DNA from: an uncultured Erysipelotrichaceae bacterium
Lineage (GTDB): Bacteria > Bacillota_I > Bacilli_A > Erysipelotrichales > Erysipelotrichaceae
Length of the DNA: 11,857 nucleotides
Assembly (NCBI GenBank): GCA_902782955.1
Contig: CACZPD010000125.1
Span: 1 to 11,857 of the forward strand
Direction: 5' to 3'
The position numbers and the translations under genes are program-made. Shown here in pieces: positions 5,735 to 11,857 of this stretch (the first letter of the stretch is position 1; the number at the start of each line of letters is the position of its first letter). Under the pieces are notes generated by a model that had not been told where the DNA came from, made no database searches, and saw only the letters and a program-made list of their open reading frames with translations.

Positions 5735-6637
5735 ATGAAAACTTATATCGGCATCGATCTGGGCGGAACAAATGTCCGGGTTGCTAAAATTTCCGAAGAC
5801 GGAAAGGTCTTATCACAGGTAAAAGGTCCTTCCTACGGTACAGAAGGTCCTGCAAAGGTCATGAAAAACCTGAAGGAAATGATCCGTGAGATCCCGGACT
5901 GGAGAGAATGTTCCGGAATCGGAATCGGCGTTCCCGGACCGGTCGATACAAAAGCCGGCACTATGGTTCTTTCCACAAATCTTCCTGGTTTTTCCGGATA
6001 TCCGATGGCGGATGAATTGTCCAAAGAATTCGGTATGCCTGCATTCCTGGATAATGACGCGAATGTCGCAGGCCTTGCGGAAGCACTGGTTGGTGCCGGA
6101 AAAGGACTGGGCACAGTATTCTATGTAACGATTTCCACAGGTATCGGCGGCGTTCTGGTCGTAAACGGCAAGACAGTTTCCGGAAAACACGGATTTGGCG
6201 GAGAAATCGCAAATATCATCATTGACCGCGACCGTGAGAAGATCAACTACCTGAATGTCGGTGCGGTTGAGAACGAAGCAAGCGGAACAGCGATTACCCG
6301 CAAGGGTAAAGCTGCCTTCGGCGATGACAAGATCCAGCATGCCGGCAATGTTCTCGATCTCGCCGCAAAAGGTGATGAAAAAGCAAAAGAGATCAAGGCG
6401 TGCATGGAAAAGGATCTCGGACAGCTGTTCGCAACGATCGCATGTGTATGCGACCCGGATATGTTTATCATCGGCGGCGGCATGACCAAATCCGCTGACA
6501 AATTCCTGCCGGGTGTCATCGAACAGTACAAGGCAATGTCCCACACAGCTGTACATGACACACCGTTCGTGATCGCAGGACTTGAAGAACCGGGCATTAT
6601 CGGCGCGGCTATGCTGCCGGTCAGCAACGGTATCTGA
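5735..6637 (+). CDS. ROK-family sugar kinase lacking the zinc-binding motif
   Basis: This 300-residue ROK-family protein probably phosphorylates glucose or a related hexose with ATP in the cytoplasm. The N-terminal phosphate-binding loop is GIDLGGTNVRVAK (6-18). LDNDAN at 105-110 carries the likely catalytic Asp108, followed by STGIGGV (134-140) and FGGEI at 154-158 with sugar-binding Glu157. FIIGGGM (244-250) is the C-terminal nucleotide-site motif. The zinc site is absent: the usual GEIGH histidine is Asn160, and the CxCGxxGCxE motif is replaced by YLNVGAVENEASG (172-184), where only the glutamate (Glu179) is kept. Substrate is therefore uncertain, and I do not assign glcK. The frame extends to a GTG at 5726, but GGAG at 5720-5723 fits only the ATG at 5735. 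It is a single gene with its own promoter and terminator. Confidence 0.87.
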   Translation: MKTYIGIDLGGTNVRVAKISEDGKVLSQVKGPSYGTEGPAKVMKNLKEMIREIPDWRECSGIGIGVPGPVDTKAGTMVLSTNLPGFSGYPMADELSKEFGMPAFLDNDANVAGLAEALVGAGKGLGTVFYVTISTGIGGVLVVNGKTVSGKHGFGGEIANIIIDRDREKINYLNVGAVENEASGTAITRKGKAAFGDDKIQHAGNVLDLAAKGDEKAKEIKACMEKDLGQLFATIACVCDPDMFIIGGGMTKSADKFLPGVIEQYKAMSHTAVHDTPFVIAGLEEPGIIGAAMLPVSNGI

Positions 6638-6663
6638 GAACTAATGCAGGTCAGTTTTAAAGG

Positions 6664-6689
6664 GCAGGAGAAAATAACTCCTGCTTTTT
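6664..6689 (+). terminator. rho-independent terminator of the ROK kinase gene
   Basis: GCAGGAG (6664-6670) pairs with CTCCTGC (6678-6684) around an AT-rich 7-nt loop, followed by five T. It lies 26 nt after the stop codon. Confidence 0.9.
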
Positions 6690-6698
6690 GATTTGTCA

Positions 6699-6727
6699 TT
6701 GACTAACTGACCAGCAAAAAAGATAAT
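6699..6727 (+). promoter_or_regulatory. sigma-A-type promoter for mntP
   Basis: TTGACT (6699-6704) and GATAAT (6722-6727) are separated by exactly 17 nt, each one base from consensus. The predicted start near 6734 gives mntP an unusually long leader of about 143 nt. A second possible start uses the extended -10 TGTTAAGAT at 6802-6810, which would give a leader of about 60 nt. Confidence 0.65.
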
Positions 6728-6733
6728 AATAAT

Positions 6734-6876
6734 GTTGTATCTGAAGACAACAGAATGATCCGGGTGTTATTGCCCGGTTATGCCTGAAAATAAGGAACTT
6801 ATGTTAAGATTTCCGCATATGCCCGAACATAAAACCATGCGTATTCAGAACATAGGATTCCTTTGAGGAGGATCTG
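6734..6876 (+). promoter_or_regulatory. structured 5' leader of mntP
   Basis: The leader holds several short inverted repeats. GTTGT (6734-6738) pairs with ACAAC (6747-6751), and CCGGG (6760-6764) with CCCGG (6773-6777). GGAACTTA (6794-6801) pairs with TAAG-AT-TTCC (6805-6814, 2-nt bulge). TTCCT (6858-6862) can pair with AGGAG (6866-6870), covering the Shine-Dalgarno. I do not find the conserved loop sequences of the yybP-ykoY manganese riboswitch. The region could be a different regulatory leader, an operator, or plain spacer with chance hairpins. Confidence 0.4.
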
Positions 6877-7455
6877 ATGGACATCCTGTTTTTTTTCAAC
6901 AGTGCATTGCTTGGCGCCGGGCTGGCTATGGACGCATTTTCCGTCTCCATGGCAGACGGACTGAATGACGCGGAAATGCCGAAATCAAAAATGGTGCTGA
7001 TTGCCGGGACGTTTGCTTTTTTCCAGTATCTGATGCCGATGATCGGATGGGTCTGCGTGCATACGATCGTCAGCACATTCAAAAGTCTTGACCGCTGGAT
7101 ACCCTGGATCGCGCTTGCCTTGCTTGTGTATATCGGCGGGAATATGATCCGTGAAGGCATTCATCCGGATGATGAAATTTCCGGCGGGGAGAAACTGACG
7201 CTTCGTCTGCTTATACTGCAGGGGATCGCCACCAGCATCGACGCTTTATCCGTAGGCTTCACGATCGCGGATTACGGGCTTGCCCAGGCACTCATCTGCG
7301 GTTTGATCATTGCGGTGGTGACATTTATCATCTGCATGTTCGGACTGCTGCTGGGAAGGAAATTCGCTTCCAGGCTTGCCGGAAAGGCATCCATTCTCGG
7401 CGGTGTGATCCTGATCGTGATCGGTCTGGAGATCTTTATAAAAGGAGTACTCTGA
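6877..7455 (+). CDS. mntP: MntP-family manganese efflux pump
   Basis: The 192-residue membrane protein matches the MntP family, which exports excess Mn2+ across the cytoplasmic membrane. Two related halves carry the family's acidic motifs in membrane helices: GLAMDAFSVS with Asp19 and ATSIDALSVG with Asp122, corresponding to the aspartates known to be needed in E. coli MntP. About six helices are predicted (roughly 6-26, 37-56, 73-91, 110-130, 136-160, 170-190). GAGGAGG at 6865-6871 gives a strong start at 6877. A gene for a PD-(D/E)XK-fold protein follows after only 4 nt, with its Shine-Dalgarno inside the last mntP codons, so they are co-transcribed and probably coupled. Confidence 0.92.
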   Translation: MDILFFFNSALLGAGLAMDAFSVSMADGLNDAEMPKSKMVLIAGTFAFFQYLMPMIGWVCVHTIVSTFKSLDRWIPWIALALLVYIGGNMIREGIHPDDEISGGEKLTLRLLILQGIATSIDALSVGFTIADYGLAQALICGLIIAVVTFIICMFGLLLGRKFASRLAGKASILGGVILIVIGLEIFIKGVL

Positions 7456-7459
7456 CCGG

Positions 7460-8059
7460 ATGTCACAGACAGTAAAGGATCCGGATATACGGGAACCGCT
7501 GTTTGACTTTCTTGAAGAAAAATACGGACAGATACGGATCCTCGAAGAAAAGCAGATCGGCAGGTCACGCGCGGATATCCTGATGATCACACAGGACCTC
7601 ATATTCGGCATTGAGATCAAAAGCGACGCGGATACATATGCACGTCTGAAAAGCCAGATCCGTGATTATGACAGGTACTGTGACTGCAACTATATCGCTG
7701 CCGGCACAAGACATGCGCAGCATATCGCGGACCATGTCCCGGAATGGTGGGGTATTATCACGGCGGAAATGATTGACGGCATAATGGATTTCTATATCGT
7801 GCGGGAGCCGAAACCTAATCCGAAAGTCAAATTGTCCGGAAAACTGGCGCTTCTGTGGCGCCCGGAACTTGCCAGGATCCAGAACCGCTGTCATCTGCCT
7901 GTTTACAGACAGAAATCCAAGAAATTTGTTCAGCAGAAAATACTGGAAAAACTACCCGCAGAAATAATCAGCCATGAAATCATTACGGAACTGATGGAAA
8001 GGGATTATACCCTGATCGAAGATGAAATAGCAGCATTCAGAAAAGACAGAGAGAAATAA
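7460..8059 (+). CDS. sce7726-like protein with PD-(D/E)XK nuclease fold
   Basis: This 199-residue protein resembles sce7726-family proteins: it starts with a DIREPLFDFL helix, has GRSRADI, GIEIKSD and a VPEWWGII segment at 93-100. The residues of a PD-(D/E)XK nuclease core are visible: Asp39, Glu52, Lys54, and a QxxxY motif (Gln66 to Tyr70) as in RecB-type nucleases. The catalytic set looks intact, so metal-dependent DNA cleavage is possible, but the family's role is not established. The C-terminal part (about 120-199) is basic and helical, with LMERDY at 178-183. Its likely AAAGGAG (7441-7447) lies within mntP, 12 nt before the ATG. It is the second gene of the mntP unit and ends at a terminator shared with the convergent transferase gene. 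Confidence 0.75.
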   Translation: MSQTVKDPDIREPLFDFLEEKYGQIRILEEKQIGRSRADILMITQDLIFGIEIKSDADTYARLKSQIRDYDRYCDCNYIAAGTRHAQHIADHVPEWWGIITAEMIDGIMDFYIVREPKPNPKVKLSGKLALLWRPELARIQNRCHLPVYRQKSKKFVQQKILEKLPAEIISHEIITELMERDYTLIEDEIAAFRKDREK

Positions 8060-8063
8060 AAAG

Positions 8064-8085
8064 AGCCGCGTGATGCGGCTTTGAT
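8064..8085. terminator. bidirectional terminator between the nuclease-like and GT-C genes
   Basis: AGCCGC (8064-8069) pairs with GCGGCT (8075-8080) around GTGAT. On the minus strand it is followed by CTTTTTATTT, a good U-tract for the leftward glycosyltransferase operon. On the plus strand the tract is the weaker TTGATTT. Confidence 0.75.
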
Positions 8086-9804
8086 TTACCGGAAGAACGA
8101 CAGCGGACTGCGGTCGTTTTTTGGTTTCAGGAACATGCTGAGATACAGGAAGGTCAGTCCGAGTCCGGACAGCCAGGTACAGAACCTCTTCAGCGGGGTG
8201 TCCACGTACATGCACATATATTTACCCCGGGCTTTGGTCCTGAATGCGACCATACCGTTTTCGTTTTCATACACAAGGCATGGTTCTATCCCGTCAGTCA
8301 TATCGTAAACGGTATATCCTTTATAATACGTCAAAGGCAGTTCCAGCGCGGAGAAGGCATAATCGTCAGTAACAGTAAAGGAAAGCACGCTGCCGTTCTT
8401 TTTGTATTCCAGCGCGGTGATATTGCCTTCAGAATCCCTGATGGCAGGTGGATATTCCCGGAAATCCGGTGATCCTGCCGGAAGATATTCCCCGCCGGCG
8501 CATTCGATCCGCACATAGGAGGCGGAATAGTATGGGTCGACCAGGGATCCGCTGAGGATGTCCGCATAGGACGTATCGGAAGTGATCCCGAAGGTCCGTC
8601 CGGTCACAGGGGATACATGCCAGATGCATTCACCGCCCAGCACCAGGACGGCGCAGATGGTTAAGATCCTGGAATACGGCAGGCGGGTGAAAACAGCCGC
8701 TGCCGGTATACACAGCAGTACGGCGGCGATGAGATTCAGACGCCAGGGGAACTGCAGGATGCGCAGAAAGGAAAAACTGTCCCAGGGCAGAAACTTGCAG
8801 GGAAGGATCCAGAAAAAATAGCCGATGAGGAGACAGATCATGATAAATGGATCTTCCTGCTGCTTTTTTCTGCGGACGAAAAGCCACAGCAGCGGCACGA
8901 AAGTCAGGAAGAGTCCGATATTGACCGTCATTGTCAGATTTCTGTCCAGATGATTGCCGGTGTATCCGAATACGGTACGGTTCACGACATACTGCCAGAG
9001 ATCCATGGCCCCCTGGGCAAGATCGCTGTTTTTGCTGTAGTAATGAAGATAGAAACGCTGGGAAAATGTCTGCTCCAGCATCGGGATCGTATAGAAAGAA
9101 CCAAGAATGAATGCCAGGAATATCCCTTTGGCCAGTACCTTGATCTTTTCCCCGGTCAGATGGGATGTGCTGCACAGGAACATGATCAGAAGCGTGACGG
9201 CCGTCATTGCGAAAGTCAGATTATGCGAGATAGAAAGAAGGAACAGGCTGAATGCAAACTTTTTCCATTGCCCGCATTTGTTTTCAAACAGGATCTGGTA
9301 AAAATACCGGAGAACAAAAGGCAGAAAAGCCATAGCGGCGAGTTCGCCCAGTGCGCCGCGCACATACACATCCGTGATCCGGTAATTCATATAAAGGAAG
9401 GCAGCGCCTGCCAGATAACCCGCATATTCATTTTTCGTGACGCTTTCAGCGAACCGGATCATCCCGACCGCTGAGATCCAGCAATAGATGAAAACAATGA
9501 AGATATACGACCGCGCCAGCGAAACACCGGCAATGTAGAGGAATGCGGCCGGATACAGCAGGATATCGCAGTAAAACAGCGGGCTTCCGTAACCGAATCC
9601 GTTGTTTTTATATGGATACACGGATGGCAGGAAACTGCCGTTTCTGAATGCGCCGGCAAGTCCTTCGATTCTGGAAAGATGAAAGAATGTATCGTGTTCA
9701 ACGGGCAGGAAATCCCGTATGAGGTACGGATACATCAGGACGCATGTGAACACAAAACCGATCAGTACGATTTTCCATCTGACGTTTAAAAACCATTTCT
9801 TCAT
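8086..9804 (-). CDS. GT-C-type polytopic membrane protein (PTPS-related family), putative glycosyltransferase
   Basis: A 572-residue polytopic membrane protein. After the first helix (11-29) comes an external loop with EHDTFFHLSR (36-45), where Glu36-His37-Asp38 fits the acidic first-loop motif of GT-C glycosyltransferases. LQFPWR (350-355) is typical of the membrane family named after 6-pyruvoyl-tetrahydropterin synthase-related proteins. That name does not imply pterin chemistry. About ten more helices follow to residue 394. Residues 395-540 form an external strand-rich domain, and one last helix (541-559) ends the protein. It probably transfers sugars from a lipid-linked donor to an envelope acceptor; donor and acceptor are unknown. 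The frame extends to 9828, but the ATG at 9804 gives an ATGA overlap with the upstream transferase gene and has GGGGTGG at a suitable distance. Confidence 0.78.
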   Translation of the reverse strand: MKKWFLNVRWKIVLIGFVFTCVLMYPYLIRDFLPVEHDTFFHLSRIEGLAGAFRNGSFLPSVYPYKNNGFGYGSPLFYCDILLYPAAFLYIAGVSLARSYIFIVFIYCWISAVGMIRFAESVTKNEYAGYLAGAAFLYMNYRITDVYVRGALGELAAMAFLPFVLRYFYQILFENKCGQWKKFAFSLFLLSISHNLTFAMTAVTLLIMFLCSTSHLTGEKIKVLAKGIFLAFILGSFYTIPMLEQTFSQRFYLHYYSKNSDLAQGAMDLWQYVVNRTVFGYTGNHLDRNLTMTVNIGLFLTFVPLLWLFVRRKKQQEDPFIMICLLIGYFFWILPCKFLPWDSFSFLRILQFPWRLNLIAAVLLCIPAAAVFTRLPYSRILTICAVLVLGGECIWHVSPVTGRTFGITSDTSYADILSGSLVDPYYSASYVRIECAGGEYLPAGSPDFREYPPAIRDSEGNITALEYKKNGSVLSFTVTDDYAFSALELPLTYYKGYTVYDMTDGIEPCLVYENENGMVAFRTKARGKYMCMYVDTPLKRFCTWLSGLGLTFLYLSMFLKPKNDRSPLSFFR

Positions 9805-11765
9805 CCGAAATACCACCCCGGCAGCCATTCAAGCAGCCGAACATATCCCTGGCTTGTTCCGAACCCGGTGATGACAGGCAGGAAGATGATAAACATGAGA
9901 ATATACGCAGCCAGAAAAGCAATGGTCCAGTGTTTGCCGGGATCTTTTCTGCTCAGATGATATGCCGTATAGGTGACTGCGGCGGCAGTGAATATGGAAG
10001 TGGGGTAGAAATGATACGCGAATACACATCTCTGCACAAAGGATACCCACGGCATCAGGGCGGTAAAGTATCCTGTGAGAATGACCCATCCGGCAGGATC
10101 TTTTTCTTTTACAGTACGGTAAAGGGTATATATGACTGCCGGGAGGCCTGCCCATGTGAGCAGGGGATTGCTGAAACAGGATATGGTATGCATGACACCG
10201 CCGGCTTCCGTGTGGACGTAATACCAGATCGGCCTGAGATCAAGAAGCCACTGATACCACGAACTCTGGAACGGGTGCTCAGCCTGCAGTTCCGTATGAT
10301 AACGGTACATGTGCACATTCTGTTCCCACACATTTCTGACGGACCATCCATCTGTCCAGACCCTGTCAGGCAGATAACTGATCCAGTAGATCACGGCAGG
10401 GATCAGGATGAAAAAAAGGAAACAAAGCAGGATCGTATACAGGAAACAGCGCGGGAAGCAGTATTTCACATGCTGTATTTCAGCCAGCTGTTCCTGTGAT
10501 AAATCACTGTCATTTACCGTTTCTGCCTTGCATGCCCGGCGGTATTCCAGATACCGCATCCACAGATTCGTAAAAAGCAGGATCGCCAGACCGACAGCGC
10601 TGTAGCATGCAGTCCATTTGACCGCCATGCCGATTCCCATGAAGATACCGCTCAGGAAAAGATAAAGCATCTGTTTCCGGAAAGGTGTGATATAGAAACT
10701 GCCCCGGAAGAAGCGGATCATGTAATAGTACATGAGCAGGATGAAAAAAATGCTGAAAGGCTCCAGTGTACCGATCCGTGAGGTCGTCATATGCATGAAA
10801 TCAAAAGCGGTCAGAGCAGTGCCGAGCATGCAGTAAAACGGGTGGTAAAACAAGTTTTTAAGAACAGCGTACATCAGAGGGATGATCAGTACGCCGAATA
10901 CGGCACCGGGCAGCCGCCAGGCAAACGGATTCATGCCGAATATTTTAATGGACAGTGCCATAATATTGGTTCCGAGCAGAGGATGTACCGTTGCGTAAAG
11001 ATACTGCCTGTTGGCTATTTCCCATGCATTGCGGGGATGATATACTTCATCGAAATATCCTTCTTCGTAATATGTCGGATCCGCGGTGAGCTTGTACTGC
11101 TCATCGATCGTCAGGGAAGCCGGATACGCTGTTCCGGCATACTCATCTTCACAGACGCTGACAGGCAGGAATGAATCTGTTCCTGCCTTACGGAATGCGA
11201 TCTCCGTAAGGGAAGAAGAAACGCGTCCGCTCGAGACCCGTATATAGCGGTAATCTGCGTCACAGGGATAGATGCCGTAATGGTAGATACCGTTATCTTC
11301 CAGGTTCAGAAAATGTTCCCAGTTCGTGCCGTCACTGGATCCGTACAGGGAAATGTCAGATGTACCGATCTGATAATAATCTGTATCGGGTGAAAAGCCT
11401 TCCCCGTATACTGCATAGACCGCATCCGCATGTGTTTCATCTGTCAGTTCCAGGACAAATGACTGACCTCCATCCTGCGGCTGCCAGGTTGTTTCCGGGA
11501 AAACGGATGTTCCCAGTTTTGTGAAAGTAATGACAGCTGTTACAGATGTCAGGATCAGGACCGCCGCGGCGTCCTGACGTCCCCAGACGGGTTTTCTGAC
11601 CGGTTTCAGAAAGGAAAGGGAGGAATCTTCGATATTATAAGCAGTGTGTTTTTTCGGGAATAAAAGGGAAATGAGAAAAGACACGGAGATACAGAGCATA
11701 CTCAATATCAGAATTGTAATCAGTTCCCGGTTTTGGAAAAGACGCAGGCTTGTTTCGTTCAGCAT
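9801..11765 (-). CDS. PMT-like (GT39) glycosyltransferase with a discoidin-like insert
   Basis: The 654-residue protein matches dolichyl/polyprenyl-phosphate mannosyltransferase-like (PMT, GT39) enzymes, which move a sugar from a polyprenyl-phosphate donor to proteins outside the membrane. The catalytic loop motif is YFDEVYHPR (237-245) with Asp239-Glu240, then VHPLLGTNI (260-268), KWTA (383-386) and EHPFQSSWYQW (496-506), all typical of PMT proteins. Two extra features stand out: an added N-terminal helix (15-36), and a strand-rich segment at about 100-193 in the first external loop that resembles a discoidin (F5/8 type C) domain, with DISLYGSSDGTNW at 137-149. Such domains often bind carbohydrate. 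It leads an operon with a second GT-C protein (ATGA overlap). There is no Shine-Dalgarno before the ATG; see the promoter entry. Confidence 0.87.
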   Translation of the reverse strand: MLNETSLRLFQNRELITILILSMLCISVSFLISLLFPKKHTAYNIEDSSLSFLKPVRKPVWGRQDAAAVLILTSVTAVITFTKLGTSVFPETTWQPQDGGQSFVLELTDETHADAVYAVYGEGFSPDTDYYQIGTSDISLYGSSDGTNWEHFLNLEDNGIYHYGIYPCDADYRYIRVSSGRVSSSLTEIAFRKAGTDSFLPVSVCEDEYAGTAYPASLTIDEQYKLTADPTYYEEGYFDEVYHPRNAWEIANRQYLYATVHPLLGTNIMALSIKIFGMNPFAWRLPGAVFGVLIIPLMYAVLKNLFYHPFYCMLGTALTAFDFMHMTTSRIGTLEPFSIFFILLMYYYMIRFFRGSFYITPFRKQMLYLFLSGIFMGIGMAVKWTACYSAVGLAILLFTNLWMRYLEYRRACKAETVNDSDLSQEQLAEIQHVKYCFPRCFLYTILLCFLFFILIPAVIYWISYLPDRVWTDGWSVRNVWEQNVHMYRYHTELQAEHPFQSSWYQWLLDLRPIWYYVHTEAGGVMHTISCFSNPLLTWAGLPAVIYTLYRTVKEKDPAGWVILTGYFTALMPWVSFVQRCVFAYHFYPTSIFTAAAVTYTAYHLSRKDPGKHWTIAFLAAYILMFIIFLPVITGFGTSQGYVRLLEWLPGWYFG

Positions 11766-11771
11766 ATTTCA

Positions 11772-11780
11772 ATTATAGCA
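11772..11780 (-). promoter_or_regulatory. extended -10 promoter of the glycosyltransferase operon, likely leaderless
   Basis: The minus strand reads TGCTATAAT, a perfect extended -10. Counting 7 nt from its last base puts the transcription start at about 11765, the A of the ATG. No Shine-Dalgarno is found between this motif and the ATG, which fits a leaderless message. The -35 region is weak. Confidence 0.5.
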
Positions 11781-11799
11781 AAAAAGAAGATGAAAAATA

Positions 11800-11826
11800 T
11801 TAGCACTCGACTTGACAGTCTGCTAA
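11800..11826 (+). promoter_or_regulatory. CIRCE-like HrcA operator
   Basis: TTAGCACTC (11800-11808), a 9-nt spacer, then GTCTGCTAA (11818-11826) matches the CIRCE consensus TTAGCACTC-N9-GAGTGCTAA: the left half perfectly and the right half at 7 of 9 positions. HrcA binds CIRCE and represses chaperone genes such as hrcA-grpE-dnaK or groESL. The operator overlaps the promoter at 11812-11840, as expected for repression. Confidence 0.85.
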
Positions 11827-11840
11827 TTCGTGCATACAAT
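11812..11840 (+). promoter_or_regulatory. strong heat-shock promoter reading out of the window
   Basis: TTGACA (11812-11817, perfect) and TACAAT (11835-11840) are separated by exactly 17 nt. The -35 lies in the CIRCE spacer and the right CIRCE arm lies between the hexamers. Transcription should start near 11847 and run rightward into a gene outside the window, most likely a chaperone operon. Confidence 0.85.
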
Positions 11841-11857
11841 ACTTGTGTTAGCAAATA

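Noticed and set aside
5813..6556. A 247-codon open frame antisense to the ROK kinase
   Set aside because: It lies wholly within a gene with clear family motifs, has cysteine-rich low-plausibility sequence and no ribosome site.
6734..6876. yybP-ykoY manganese riboswitch upstream of mntP
   Set aside because: The conserved loop sequences of that riboswitch are not visible. Only generic hairpins are present, so I kept it as an unassigned leader.
7460..8059. The nuclease-like protein as a restriction or CRISPR-associated enzyme
   Set aside because: No methyltransferase, specificity subunit, cas gene or repeat array is present. The sequence fits the poorly known sce7726-like group better.
8086..9804. 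6-pyruvoyl-tetrahydropterin synthase activity suggested by the family name
   Set aside because: The protein is a polytopic membrane protein with GT-C-like features and no soluble pterin synthase domain.

Overview
The window looks like chromosomal DNA from a low-to-moderate-GC Firmicute, plausibly an Erysipelotrichia-type or related gut anaerobe. The evidence is strong AGGAGG-type Shine-Dalgarno sites, a CarD/CdnL-family regulator, a ROK sugar kinase, alanine racemase, a TGC-containing lipobox and a HrcA-type (CIRCE) heat-shock promoter at the right edge. The lineage is inferred from gene families, not from a marker gene. I see no insertion sequence, CRISPR array, tRNA, rRNA or prophage gene.

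Layout, left to right. (1) A possible gene tail (to 145), then a CarD-like RNA-polymerase-binding regulator (+, 239-769). (2) A leftward operon in which a WYL-domain regulator (1532-2521) overlaps a Sir2 deacylase (814-1542) by 11 nt. (3) Rightward: an orphan six-helix membrane protein (2603-3133) with its own terminator, then a small membrane protein (3231-3668) in a likely operon with alanine racemase alr (3679-4788). (4) A leftward lipoprotein of unknown function (4849-5607), divergent from a rightward ROK sugar kinase (5735-6637). (5) A rightward pair: manganese exporter mntP (6877-7455), with a leader of about 140 nt, and a sce7726-like PD-(D/E)XK nuclease-fold protein (7460-8059) four bases downstream. 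(6) A leftward pair of large GT-C-type membrane glycosyltransferases (9801-11765, then 8086-9804) joined by an ATGA overlap. (7) A strong rightward promoter with an overlapping CIRCE operator at 11800-11840, whose gene lies beyond the window.

Working together: alr supplies D-alanine for peptidoglycan, and the ROK kinase phosphorylates a sugar. The two GT-C proteins probably glycosylate envelope proteins or polymers from lipid-linked sugar donors. MntP removes excess manganese. CarD and the WYL protein are transcriptional regulators. Three convergent gene pairs each share one hairpin as a bidirectional terminator, and many promoters use an extended -10 (TGn) with a poor -35.

Most of the window is ordinary housekeeping sequence, and no convincing new multi-gene system stands out. 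The best leads are a ROK kinase that has lost its whole zinc-binding site, a PMT-type transferase with a discoidin-like domain in its catalytic loop, predicted leaderless or near-leaderless starts, a structured mntP leader that is not the known manganese riboswitch, and the coupling of mntP to a nuclease-fold protein.
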